Shown: in pieces, positions 1-9,086 of the stretch
Layout: every line of letters begins with the position of its first letter
Numbering within the stretch: position 1 is the stretch's first letter
From: Chara braunii
Taxonomy: Eukaryota > Streptophyta > Charophyceae > Charales > Characeae
DNA: 45,124 nt
NCBI GenBank assembly: GCA_003427395.1
Contig: BFEA01000858.1
Coordinates: 185,362-230,485 of the forward strand
Reading direction: 5' to 3'
The notes under the pieces: model-generated
Told to the model about the DNA's origin: nothing
The model's database searches: none
What the model saw: the letters and a program-made list of their open reading frames with translations, nothing else
Program-made: the position numbers and the translations under genes

Positions 1-113
1 CTTTTTTTTTTTTTTTCTTTTCTGATTCGTGAATTAAACTCGAACTTCGTAGCCAGTTACTCTTATCCCTACGGGTGTGGTCCGCACTGCCCACACCTCG
101 GGCGCTTATTTAA
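1..113 (+). mobile_element. 3' end of a Helitron lying left of the window
   Basis: Positions 23-113 are an imperfect inverted copy of 668-762, the 3' end of the Helitron described below. Both share ATTCGTGAATTAAA, a CAGTTACTCTTAT block and a GC-rich tail ending GGGCGCTTA. In this copy the expected terminal CTRR is eroded (it reads like TTTAAG), so the exact end is uncertain by a few bases. Inferred to be the downstream end of a plus-strand element whose body is outside the window. Confidence 0.5.
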
Positions 114-119
114 GTCGTT

Positions 120-590
120 TGTCTCTCTCTCTCTTTCTTATTTAAGTCGTCTGGTTTTTTGTTTTTTTTTTACTTTCTCTTTTTGACAATTGTTCATGGA
201 ATTGAAAGAAAATATTGTTGTTGTACACAAATAAAGGTTGACTTAGTCGTTTGTTGGTATATGATCTCGTGTTCTACATGTTCATGGTTATGAAGATGAT
301 ATTAATCTTGAGTTGCTAACATTTGTTAAGTTTGTTTTCTAATATTGTATGGTTTTCTGTGTCCATTCTTATATTATTCTACTTATTCCTAAAAAACAAC
401 CTGGTGAGTATCCCCCAAAATATAGATATGAGATAATATTCAAAAGCGGTTAAGATGAGTAAGAAGTTGGGGGGGGAAAAAATGTACGCATGATGGTTGT
501 GTGATGTCATAATATTAATTTTATGAATAATTAGAAAGGAAGAGTCTCGATAGTAAATAAGAAGACAATAATAAAATTACGTCCGAGAAG
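120..590 (-). repeat. R1 dispersed repeat, inverted copy
   Basis: Reverse-complement similarity to 12730-13210 runs across this interval, for example the block around 'acatgttcatggttatg' and the block around 'ttatgaataattagaaagga'. It is more diverged than the two right-hand R1 copies are from each other. The CT-rich stretch at 110-152, with two 'cttatttaagtcgt' units, corresponds to the GA-rich, 'gacttaaataagagag'-containing tail of the copy near 13.2 kb. No coding capacity is seen. Confidence 0.65.
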
Positions 591-599
591 AAACACATG

Positions 600-671
600 T
601 TTCTCCTTTTTTTTTTTTTTTCTCTCTCTCTTTCTCTCTCTTTTTTTTTTCTCTCTCTCTATATATATATA
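600..671. repeat. T/CT/AT low-complexity tract
   Basis: A T-run followed by CT-repeats, a second T-run, CT-repeats and an (AT)n tract. The Helitron 3' end at 672 abuts the (AT)n tract, which fits Helitron insertion between A and T. Confidence 0.9.
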
Positions 672-762
672 CTAGTTAAGCGCCCGCCGTGTGGACGGTG
701 CGGACAACGCCCGTAGAAATAAGAGTAACTGCCTACGAAGTCCGATTTTAATTCACGAATTA
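672..762 (-). other. Helitron 3' terminus with hairpin and CTAG end
   Basis: Read on the minus strand, this ends in a short GC-rich inverted repeat (CCGT-CCAC-ACGG, extendable with mismatches), then GCGCTTAA, then CTAG followed by T. A hairpin about ten bases before a CTRR end, inserted between A and T, is the standard 3' signature of Helitrons. It lies downstream of the Rep-helicase remnant in the right orientation. The hairpin is short, so the exact end is likely but not proven. Confidence 0.65.
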
Positions 763-848
763 AAAAAATAATAAATAAAAAAAAAGAAAAAGTAAGCGAA
801 AGGGCGAGGAGAGACAGAGATAGACAAAGAAAGGAAAAAAAAAAGAAA

Positions 849-925
849 AAGAGATAGATAGATAGATACATAGATACATAGATAGATAGATAGATACATA
901 GATAGATAGATAGATACATAGATAG

Positions 926-956
<31 letters not shown>

Positions 957-989
957 AATAGATAGATAGATAAATAGATAGATAGATAA

Positions 990-1018
<29 letters not shown>
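849..1018. repeat. GATA/GATACATA microsatellite with GA tail
   Basis: Long run of GATA units with interspersed GATACATA variants, ending in (GA)n. It opens several minus-strand frames rich in Ile-Tyr-Leu-Ser, which are artefacts of the repeat. Confidence 0.95.
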
Positions 1019-1020
<2 letters not shown>

Positions 1021-1206
1021 AGCAACGAAAGAGCAAAGAATAAAAAAAAACGAACAAGAGTATACATAGAAAAAAAAATTGATATGAAGATTTTTCATTT
1101 CATTTAAGTAAGCAAATGGCCGCAGTATGATCAAGGTACAGTTATTGCGTAGTGGAATCAATATTGACTTAAAAAAGCGGAATAATATTACATCAAAATT
1201 ATTGAT

Positions 1207-1210
<4 letters not shown>

Positions 1211-1242
<32 letters not shown>

Positions 1243-1270
1243 AATCTCTGTCTCTCTCTCCCCCCCCCCC
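1211..1270. repeat. CT microsatellite and C-run
   Basis: (TC)n with small interruptions, ending in ten C residues. It lies inside the Helitron, between the 3' terminus and the degenerate downstream ORF. Nothing else is recognised between 1018 and 1590 except this tract. Confidence 0.95.
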
Positions 1271-1590
1271 TTATTTATTTATCTTTCCCTTCCCATCTCT
1301 CTTGTAGGGGCAATTACGTAACTGAAACCGAAGACGACCATCTAAAAATTTATTATTAAGGCAACGCCTGGATAAGCGCCGAATCAATATCTTTGTCGTC
1401 CTATCTCTGTTATAAGACCAATCAACTTCCTTCACTAGAACAATAATCTTACAACACTTTGCGACGATACTCCTTGAAAGTTCCGAATCGAGGCTGTCTT
1501 TGTCGATTGTAATCGAGAATGAATTGCAGCATCCACACATCTCCAAGTGGTCGTACTCGTATTCAATTACGTTGCTGCTTCCACAATATC

Positions 1591-3069
1591 TTACACCCTG
1601 TGAGAACTGTCAAGATAGGACAGGTGCGCAAATGTCGTTTTCGGACCAATAAATTCAACAGAGTCGTACATGGTAATGTTAAAATTAGAAGAACTTGGTC
1701 GTTCCAGTGGTCCTGTATGGACATGCAGATGGTCTCTTGATGGCGTATGAGCTGGCACAACACAACTGATAGGAAACGGAGTAGTTGTAGCGGCCGACAA
1801 AGCAAAAACAACAACAGAAGTAGTGACAATCGGCGTTGGCATATTGGAGGGTGAAGCATTATCCGCAAGACGTTCAAAATTTGAAGGAGATGATGCTTGA
1901 AGGGGGAGTCTACAGACCGAAGTGGAATGAGGAGTGAAAAAAGCAACCACGAGAGGAATCCCTTTGAGAAGTTGTTGTATCTAAATCTGTGAAAGGGTTG
2001 GGGAATGGTCCCTTCTGTCAGACAATGTGGCAAATCTAACGTCATCCTAGAAATCTCCTCATTAGAGAGAGTCATGAACTCCTTGGTCAAAAGTGATCGC
2101 AATATGGAAAAAGCCTCCAAATCCGAAACATTCAACGGGTCTGAAGGAAGAGGGAATCGGCGTTCCAGTCGCATATTAGTGAGTTTGTTTCTTTTCCACT
2201 TGAGGACGTTTTCTCGTATTCGTCCATCTTTTACGACTGTGGCACTTTTGACGAACATTTCTAAAACAACCTCAGTCAAGACATTTTGGATGTCAATCTT
2301 CCTCGCATTGTCAAACCATCTAGCAAGGTAAGCGCGCGGGTTCGGAGTGCGGATTATGGGTGCATCGTTATCATCGGACACCACAATAACCCCCGGAGGA
2401 TTTTGTGGTTGTGATGTCGCACAAACATCTCTTTCGCGTCCACAGCGTTGAGATTGCGAACACGAATCATGAACATGTGCACGTCCGACGAGCGGTGCAA
2501 AAAGCGAAAGAGATGTAAGTGCATCATCAGGGAGCGCATTCAGCGCTCTCATAATCCGAGTTTTTGTTTCATCAAGAACAGGTTGTCGTCCCGCCTGAGT
2601 ATCACCCAAGGTAGGCTCCAACACTTTGGGGAGAATCCAAAAGATCAGTATTCGCACCACGACTCTTTCTCCTCTTGAATGTAGTTTCAACACAGTTTTC
2701 TTTCGAATCGCCCGGAACGTTATCATCCTCATCATCGACAAATGTAAGGTTAATAGGCCTACCCAACTGACCTCTACGTGAACCGTCCCCATTGGCACGA
2801 CAATCGTCACCACCCCCCTCCACAACCATGTTCTCAGCATCATCAAGGGTATTCCCTTGCGAACATCGAAGTTCAACCTCATCAAGAACAAAATGATCGT
2901 CCCGAGGATGTTCACTTCCAAAATTCACCGACCTCTCATCATTTTCACTTTTCTTCGACCTCTCTGGATGTTCGGCTCCAGCTTTTGACGTAACTTTCGT
3001 ATCATACTGAGTCGTATTGTTGGTCCTCATTGCTTTTCTTTTGGCACGAGTGTCATATTTATGCGGCAT
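1591..3069 (-). pseudogene. Degenerate ORF downstream of the Helitron helicase, unknown function
   Basis: Three minus-strand reading frames follow each other with small overlaps, as expected of one gene with two frameshifts. The first begins MPHKYDTRAKRKAM at 3069 and is hydrophilic and acidic, with runs such as DDEDDN and a basic FKRRKSR. It shifts near 2620 into a frame with PTLGDTQAGRQPVL. A second shift near 1950 leads to a Ser/Thr/Pro-rich tail ending near 1591. The basic N-terminus and charged linkers would suit a nuclear protein, but no domain is recognised and I see no replication-protein-A OB-fold signature. It lies between the helicase and the 3' terminus in the same orientation, so it is either a Helitron accessory ORF or a captured host fragment. 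I cannot choose between these. Confidence 0.5.
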
Positions 3070-3146
3070 TCGGGAGTCGCCTGCAAAGAAAGAATATTAC
3101 AAAATTATTTGGAATGTCAAGGGTTGATGGAAAAAAAAGAAAGGAC

Positions 3147-4615
3147 TCATCCCAAAAGTTCATGATATACGATATTCTTCATTAAAAAATTATTATCAGG
3201 CAACTCAATATGGATGTTGTTGGGATGGCCAACACGTGACAAAGCAACGTACAGTTGGTCATGCACAAAAACCGGTTTGCGTAGCCAAACCCCGACATGC
3301 GATATGGTTTGTCCTTTCGAGTTGTTAGTCGTTACAGCAAAAGCAAGATGGATTGGAAATTGTCTCCTAAACCATTTGAACCCAGTTGTATCACCGTCAC
3401 TTGTCAGATCAATCTTGAGGATCAGTGTAATTTTACCCGTGTGCATTATTGTCACTTCCAACAAATCATCATTAACGATGGTTTTTCAGAATCAGCCTTG
3501 TACCGTTGCAAAATCTTTGCTTTAGTGACAAATTTCGCAAAACCATCACAGACGCACCAATTTTTAAGCGCAGCTTGTGAGGTGGAAGGTCGCATTCGTC
3601 GAGAGAGTTTAAGAACTCCCGCTCTATACCAAGCTCGGTATCATACGAATCAGGATAATCAACGCTGAAAATGCCACTCACCTCCCCCGGGAAGTCGCGA
3701 AGAACACGGTTGTTAACAAAACCGGCATCGTCATTAGTAGGGCATAAAATTAATCGATGCAAGAAATACTCTGCATCCCCCACATGGTTGGACACATATT
3801 CAAACGTCCATGAAATCAACTCATCAATTGGTTTATCCGTACAAATCTCACATGACAATCTGACTGCAACAAGTTCATTAGGAACAACACGAGGATGGTC
3901 ACCATTCCCAATACGCATAAAAAAGTGGGCATACATTCATGTCATTTCATCATTCCTGAAACTTAAGATTCACATATTTTCGGTCAGTTGATAAACCTCA
4001 AAAAGTTTTTACAAAGGAGACATTTTCATGGACGCATCAATTTGTTGCGTTCGTGATCCGTGTTTCACAACGGGCAAAATCTGTCTAAAATTCTCAGCTA
4101 GAAATAAAATTTTGCCACCAAACGCCTCGTCATTGTTACAAAGGTCCCAAAGCGTAATGTCAAGAGCTTCCAAGTGAAACTTGTTACTCATCGGAGCCTC
4201 GTTCCAAACAATCAAGTCGGCACGGCGGATAAGCTCTGCAAGATCACTTTATTTCGGGATCAAGAAGGGACGCGTGCTATCAAGTTTCAAAGGTGAGCGA
4301 AATCGTGAGTTAAACATTCGACCCCCCGTCAAAAGATTCGCCGCTGTATCACTGGACACGACGATCAGTTCAATGGCAGAACGCGACCTGAAGCCCGCCA
4401 AAATCGTTTCAATGCAAAAAAAAAATTGTTCCAGCCGGTGCATCAACAAAAGCACGAAACAATTTTTTCTCTTGCACAGCCCGAACGACCCTTTCCACCA
4501 ACACTCGTTGACGTGGACGAAAACGTCGAAAATGAAGTCATATTCACATTGCATTTCAATCGGATCATACGACAACTCGTCATTTACAATTGAGGATACC
4601 GTTCTGTTCTCTTAA
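3147..4615 (-). pseudogene. RepHel Pif1-like helicase domain
   Basis: Several Pif1/Helitron SF1B motifs are readable in order on the minus strand. Walker A survives only as FVDAPAGT near 4420-4445, followed by a ten-base homopolymer where the GKT codons should be. Then come SSDTAANLLTGGR, ADLIVWNEAPM (Walker B, usually DEAPM; here Asp is Asn, about 4190-4210), FLAENFRQILPVV, QLTENM, GASVMVLRNLSLKQRFCNGTRL, and finally RQFPIHLAFAVTTNNSKGQT with QLYVALSRV. The last frame (3464-3147) ends at a stop after IVYHELLG. Original role: ATP-driven 5'-3' unwinding. Catalytic loss in both Walker motifs and at least three frame changes make it inactive. Confidence 0.85.
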
Positions 4616-4711
4616 TATTTGGTTATGTTTTCAACAATCGTTTCCCCGTCGGGTGTTGGATAATAAAGGCAGAACTGACGAATGTTTTTTCCAGACTCTT
4701 GTAAAATACGG

Positions 4712-5803
4712 TCAAGATGGAATAACACTTGCGACTGCAAAATATTCGGGTGGAACAATTTCATTGCTTGCGCGATAATGAAAATCGTCACACATCGTAT
4801 CCCAATGTCGTTCGAAGAAACGGACCGAATCGTTCACTAAACCAAACGCGAGAACCATAGCAAATATTTTACGAACTTTTTCAAGCATGTAATGCGCAAC
4901 GACTGTGTCTATGCATTGATCGCATCCTCTGTTTGCAAAAAGCTCAATCGAATACACAAGGATCGGAAAAAATCGTATTCGACTCCGTCTACTGTACGAA
5001 TTTCGGCAAAAGAGCGCAGCCCACGAGAATGTTTATGGTTTAGCAACATGCGCAGATAAAATCGTTCCCCTTCTGTCATCCTCATGTGATGCAATTGAGA
5101 TATTTTTTCGACGGGACCACAGTGAAGGTCACACTTGCTTCGGTTCCACTTCTTATGTTTGTTATCCCACACATGAGTATTAAAGATTTCTGCATCCTCT
5201 TTAGGAACACATTCATTCAAAAAATTGTGTTTCATCCATGCTGTCAATTTCCACTGTACGAATTTCGGTAAAAGAGCGCACCCCACGAGAATGTTTATGG
5301 TTTAGCAACATGCGCAGATAAACTCGTTCCCCGTCAGTGATCCTCACGTGATGCAACCAAGATATCTTTTTGAAGGGACCACGATGAATGTCATGCTTTC
5401 TTCGGTTCCACTTTTTATGTTTGTTATCCCACACATGAGTATTAACGATTTCTGCGTACAAAGGAAGCTCCTCTTTAGGGACACGTTCATTCAAAGAGTT
5501 ATGTTTTATCCATTCCGTCAATTTCATTCTCGGAGGCCCATGCGAAACAACGGCATGTTCAGAGTCAGGTTCAAATTGCACTTTTTGAATGTTTTCGATA
5601 TGCACGGACAACCTTTCGACTTCAAACCATTGTTCTGCTAGGTCGAACTCAAATAGACATCAGCATGCTTCGCATGCACCTTCAACACACATATGTTGAT
5701 ATAATTTGACATCGTCAATGGGTACATTGTTATCTTGTTCGTAAACCATAGCATGATCCCACCTTTTGTACACGTTCTTATACACGTACTTGCACGCCTT
5801 GAT
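4712..5803 (-). pseudogene. RepHel inter-domain region with internal tandem duplication
   Basis: Continues from the Rep domain after the MITE: KYVYK, RWDHAMVYEQDN, then a stop, then WIKHNSLNERVPKEE, NTHVWDNKHKKWNRRK, GERVYLRMLLNHKHSRG and SFTEIRTVE. The block from WIKHN to EIRTV is present twice in tandem (see repeat entry). After the second copy comes GVEYDFFRSLCIRLSFL, and then, one frame over, VRKIFAMVLAFGLVND and RFFERHWDTMCDD. These resemble the segment linking Rep and helicase in plant Helitrons (YLRLLL, DLRTV, AI+L). The duplication would insert about 90 residues. Confidence 0.75.
4991..5526. repeat. 262-bp tandem duplication inside the Helitron gene
   Basis: 4991-5252 and 5253-5526 are adjacent direct copies, both beginning ACTGTACGAATTTCGG and ending at a CTGTCAATTTC/CCGTCAATTTC block. 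The right copy has an extra 'gtacaaaggaagc' stretch. Divergence of roughly 10-15 percent by eye shows the duplication is not an assembly artefact and not recent. It keeps the reading frame in part and suggests decay without purifying selection. Confidence 0.9.
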
Positions 5804-5811
5804 ATTAGCAC

Positions 5812-6157
5812 CGACGTAGCACCGTGTTCGCATTCGGAGGCGAACGCGAACAAGCGCCCAAAACCCTCCGAACGCGAAAAAAAGAAAAAAAAAAAAACAA
5901 AAAAAAAAACAAAAAAAAAAACAAATCTTAGAAAAATCTGAAAAAAATACATGTTATGTGAAATCATAATACAAGCAACTTTTGCCTTGGAGTCATATTC
6001 AAATTTGTAGCCAATCATAAGTTAAAAATCAAAAACCGAATTTTTTTTTATTTTTACGAAAAACAATTATGTTCGCCCGAACATGTTCACGAGTTGTTCG
6101 CGCGAACACATTCGCACGCACATGAAGGGGTACGAACATGGTCGCCATGCTACGCAG
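5812..6157. mobile_element. 346-bp MITE inserted in the Helitron Rep domain
   Basis: Flanked by a perfect 8-bp direct repeat ATTAGCAC (5804-5811 and 6158-6165). Ends are imperfect inverted repeats: CGACGTAGCA..CCGTGTTCG on the left, and CTGCGTAGCATGGCGACC then ATGTTCG read inward from the right. Removing it plus one target copy rejoins the Helitron frame, with CAN before it followed by IKACKYVYKNVYK after it. It holds an A-rich core and several GTTCGCG-type palindromes, and no ORF. An 8-bp target duplication suggests the hAT superfamily, but the ends are not the canonical CAGGG, so the assignment is tentative. Confidence 0.85.
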
Positions 6158-6910
6158 ATTAGCACAATATTTAATATTCAAGTGACAATTAAACCTGATT
6201 AGCAAGTATGGTTTATACGAGACCACACGCCGATTGTCGTAAACGACACAATTTTGAACAATCGTAAAACCACTGTCACTTGGTTTCCTTCTCCTATATG
6301 AAGGGTACGTTTGTTCGTCTTTGAATGTTGTTGTTGAAATGAAATCTTTCGGAAACCCTTTTGTGAATTCTCCGTCCTCCGTACACGAAGCGTCGCATTT
6401 CTCCGCACCGCAAATCCCGTACAACATGAACTTGGCTACCCTTTCTCTTAATTCCCCTTCCAAAGGAATCTCGGCATACGCCACATTCTCAACAACATCC
6501 GCATCCCGAATTTTATCATCCGGATGCAGGATAACCAATATATGTGTGTGTGGTATACCCCTTTTTTGAAACTCCACCACATACAACATTCCACTCCCCC
6601 TACCAAAGATCCGTTTGTTTTTTATCTCATCAATCAGCTGTGCAAGATAACCTTTGAACACTCCTGCAAGAAGATCCGGCCTGTCGTTTAGGACATTGAC
6701 TTGGCAACAGGGTTTTTTTGATTTCCGGTCAGTTCGTGTTGCATGTCATAGTAATAAAAAGATCCGGTTTTTCGAATCGCCTCACAATTGTCATGCTTTT
6801 GTGATATATTTCACTCATATATCAAGACCCCCAGTAAACATTGACGGTAAAACCATTTTTGTCCCAACACCCTCACCACGTTGATTTTGTTGTACAGTGT
6901 CTCGTAAATC
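6158..6910 (-). pseudogene. RepHel Rep (HUH nuclease) domain
   Basis: The open stretch from 6661 carries EFQKRGIPHTHILVIL, the HUH metal-binding motif of rolling-circle Rep proteins; in this copy the middle residue is Thr. Upstream, in a shifted frame, ISQKHDNCEAIRKTGS resembles the usual Helitron block before it. Downstream is the tyrosine region VVSYKPYLLIRFNCHLNI. In family members I know, the residue before N-x-H-[IL]-N is usually Tyr, whereas here it is Phe (RF). That would remove one conserved tyrosine if the alignment is right. The domain is cut at 6158 by a MITE and resumes at 5803. Original activity: nicking and joining of single DNA strands at Helitron termini. Confidence 0.8.
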
Positions 6911-8091
6911 CTAATAATACTCTGAGCGCAATTCTTTTTTGTGGAATCTCACCCATTTTAAGCAGAGGGATTCAACTTTAGCGTACGCCACACAACAAAA
7001 CTCATGGAAGAGACGTGCTGCATTAAGGAGGCAAGGTCTTTCACAATCGCATTCGTGAAGTAGAAATGCGTAATACTCCTTGACACTAAGTCCTGACAGC
7101 CATCCAGCTTCCGAGGCATGTCGGACAGACCAACTATTAATTCCCTCCGGGAAAAGTAAGTGCGGTCGAGAACATTCCGGAACCACCACGGTCTGCTGGT
7201 CACCCGGAAGAGGAGCACGCAAACGAATCTCAAGCTCACGAGGAAGAAGTTCATTGGTCATCAGAACACACACCTCATGTAAGCCCATAAGACGGTTATA
7301 ACCCCTTGCATGTTCCTCATCAGGCATGGCATTCGGATTTATGACAAACTTCCTCCCATTCGACGTTTCCGGCGGAAGGTCAACAACCGTCATAAAGTCC
7401 TTCACGTAATTGTTACATTTTTGTAGCAATTCGTGAAACCTTCTCAATATGTGTTTCGTTCGATCAAGTTCGGCATCGGATGTACGTGCAGGTAAGTTAA
7501 AGAAATCTACCCTTTGCTCAATCACATCGTCCAAATGTTGAGGATCGTGCAAGTATAGTTGTGCAAACTGAGGACGTTCCCCTTCCCCCACAGCCAATGC
7601 ACGGACACGATGAAAGATTGGACCTTGAACTCTAAGTTGGCCCTAGAATCCACGAACATCGTCGCTCGGCTGCTTCAACCACGAGGATGCGAGGAATGGA
7701 CTATTATTAATTATCCCCGCATTGTTTCGAAGGAATCGACCGTCGAAAGTTTGAGACGTCCAAAGGGAAAGAATCTCATGCTCGGGGGAGCCTTCGTAAG
7801 ACCATTCCCATAAAGGACAACGTTTTGTACCTTTTCGGCAACACATCTTTGTCCATTTTCTTTCATGATGCCACAATTAGCACCACAATGCTTACACGAA
7901 TCTCAACCGCCAATGCTGAACGGTTCAACAATGTTAGCATTCCCAAAAATCGCTACAAAGTTCTCAACCGCCGCACACGTTGTTGTCACGGGTGCTGATG
8001 GCAGTGCATTAAGATCAGGAGCCGGAACATCATGCGAATCATTCATTTCTTCCTCGCGACTATTTGACTCACTGTCCTCGTGATTATTCAC
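6911..8091 (-). pseudogene. RepHel N-terminal part: Cys finger and Helitron-N domain
   Basis: The minus-strand frame from 8091 starts MNNHEDSESNSREEE (acidic, Ser-rich) and stops at 7903. The sequence then reads CKHCGANCGIMKEN and, after a frameshift, CCRKG, which matches the CxxCGA...E...CC..G finger typical of Helitron N-termini. A frame with FLRNNAGIINN and an in-frame stop leads into GEGERPQFAQLYLHD, the very common Helitron block usually read FAQLYIYD. The following 228-codon open stretch (7597-6911) contains GYNRLMGLHEVCVLM, LLFPEGINSW and YYAFLLHE. Family membership rests on motif order and the FAQLY and finger blocks. The piece is broken by two frame problems and one nonsense codon. 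Confidence 0.8.
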
Positions 8092-8115
8092 TGAATTTTC
8101 GATTCCTCACAGATG

Positions 8116-8235
8116 GATTCTGCAATTGTCTCGCTCGCGATGACAGACTCCGTGAGTGCCTCGCCCGAGAAGATTGACTCCGTGATTGTCTCGCAGGAGA
8201 AGATGCACTCGATTGCGCTGAGGCACTCGCTCAAA
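8116..8235 (-). repeat. Four 30-bp tandem repeats encoding a decapeptide in the RepHel N-terminus
   Basis: Units start at 8116, 8146, 8176 and 8206, exactly 30 bp apart. The first three are close to one another, sharing GACTCCGTGA and TGTCTCGC blocks; the fourth is weaker. Because the period is a multiple of three, one minus-strand frame reads FSCETITESI, FSGEALTESV and IASETIAESI. This acidic, Ser/Thr/Glu-rich repeat is probably a disordered linker in the original protein. It is in a different frame from the 8091 segment, so a frameshift separates them. Confidence 0.7.
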
Positions 8236-8686
8236 TCTCTTGAAGGATATTCACAGCGAACAAACTTCGCCTCACACCCTGCACAAAATCTTCATGAGCA
8301 CGCACATCTTCTTTCCTCCTATGATTCTTAACCCCAACTTTCAATGCACACATGCGTTTAACATCAAGTTTGGTCGTCTTCCCTGACTTTTCATTCGTTT
8401 TGAAATTATACGCAACGTAGAACATGGTTCATTCACATTCATTCTATCGATTTATTCCCTTTCTCCACCAGCCTCTACAGTACTTTCAATACCTATTGCA
8501 CTTCCATCATAACCCGATGACACACAGTGAGGCATCGACGACAACGATCCAAGTTCCAAACGACGCACGACTTTATTGGCACGCAGTCGTCGAATCAACA
8601 ACATACGGTACCGTCTGTTGCGCCTTGAACGAATTGGTTTCCATGATAATAATATTCTTCATTGATTATGAGATCCAATAAACTTT

Positions 8687-9045
8687 TTAATCAATGTGTT
8701 TGGCGAATTCAGTTGGGCCGTGGCAACAAAAGATGAATGTATGAACATTCGTCAAAGTGGGAGAAAGGTTGCTCTCCACATATTTTTGTCGGGTATCAGC
8801 AGTCAATGTCGACGATGAACAATTGTGCACATGTGCTGAGTGCAAGGGAAAATCATCGAGTAAAACCGACCTTTCGACTATCAAAATGGAATCTGCATTT
8901 ATTGCAACATCCGTACGAATTTAAAGTGGACGTTCACTTTGCAAGGTCATAGAAAGATTTTCATGACAACTAGTGCGATTCGTACAAACATTATTATTTC
9001 CTTGATTCGTTCTTTTGAAAAACACAGGATTTGTGAAATCATTCA
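8687..9045 (-). pseudogene. Possible degenerate ORF upstream of RepHel, unknown
   Basis: A minus-strand frame of about 118 codons begins MNDFTNPVFFKRTNQGN and runs to a stop near 8687, interrupted by a single nonsense codon after SERPL. It contains VERSVLLDDFPLHSAHVH and a few Cys/His residues. I recognise no domain. It could be another exon or ORF of the Helitron, or chance. Between this and the RepHel start there is nothing else. Confidence 0.3.
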
Positions 9046-9086
9046 TCGATGGAATCGCTCGTCAAAAAGATAGAGAGCCTTATCAC

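Larger units (their letters stand above)
672..8657 (-). mobile_element. Degenerate Helitron (Rep-helicase rolling-circle transposon)
   Basis: Minus-strand element containing, in order, an N-terminal Cys-rich/Helitron-N region, an HUH Rep nuclease, a Pif1-like helicase, an additional ORF and a 3' hairpin/CTAG terminus. Helitrons move by rolling-circle replication and leave no target duplication. The 5' terminus (expected TC next to A) was not found. The element probably extends beyond 8657, perhaps as far as 12.5 kb if the ORFs at 11.1-12.6 kb belong to it. Multiple frameshifts and stops, loss of the Walker A lysine and two later insertions (a MITE at 5812 and probably the transposon at 9087) show an old, immobile copy. 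Confidence 0.85.
3147..8657 (-). pseudogene. Helitron Rep-helicase (RepHel) pseudogene, whole span
   Basis: Remnant of the single large Helitron transposase. Domain order on the minus strand is an N-terminal variable region with a decapeptide repeat (about 8116-8235), a Cys-rich finger (about 7880-7800), a Helitron-N region with FAQLYLHD (about 7570), the Rep nuclease with the HTH (HUH-type) motif (about 6545), then a Pif1-family SF1B helicase ending in QLYVALSRV (about 3250). At least six frame changes and several stops interrupt it. One is a clean in-frame TAG between RGF and GQLRVQG near 7640. An active enzyme would nick and join DNA at the Helitron ends and unwind it during rolling-circle transposition. 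This copy cannot make a functional protein. The start is uncertain; METNSFKAQQ near 8657 is the earliest plausible Met. Confidence 0.85.

Noticed and set aside
659-1161. Overlapping long frames rich in Ile-Tyr-Leu-Ser
   Set aside because: They are translations of the GATA and GA microsatellites, open by composition only.
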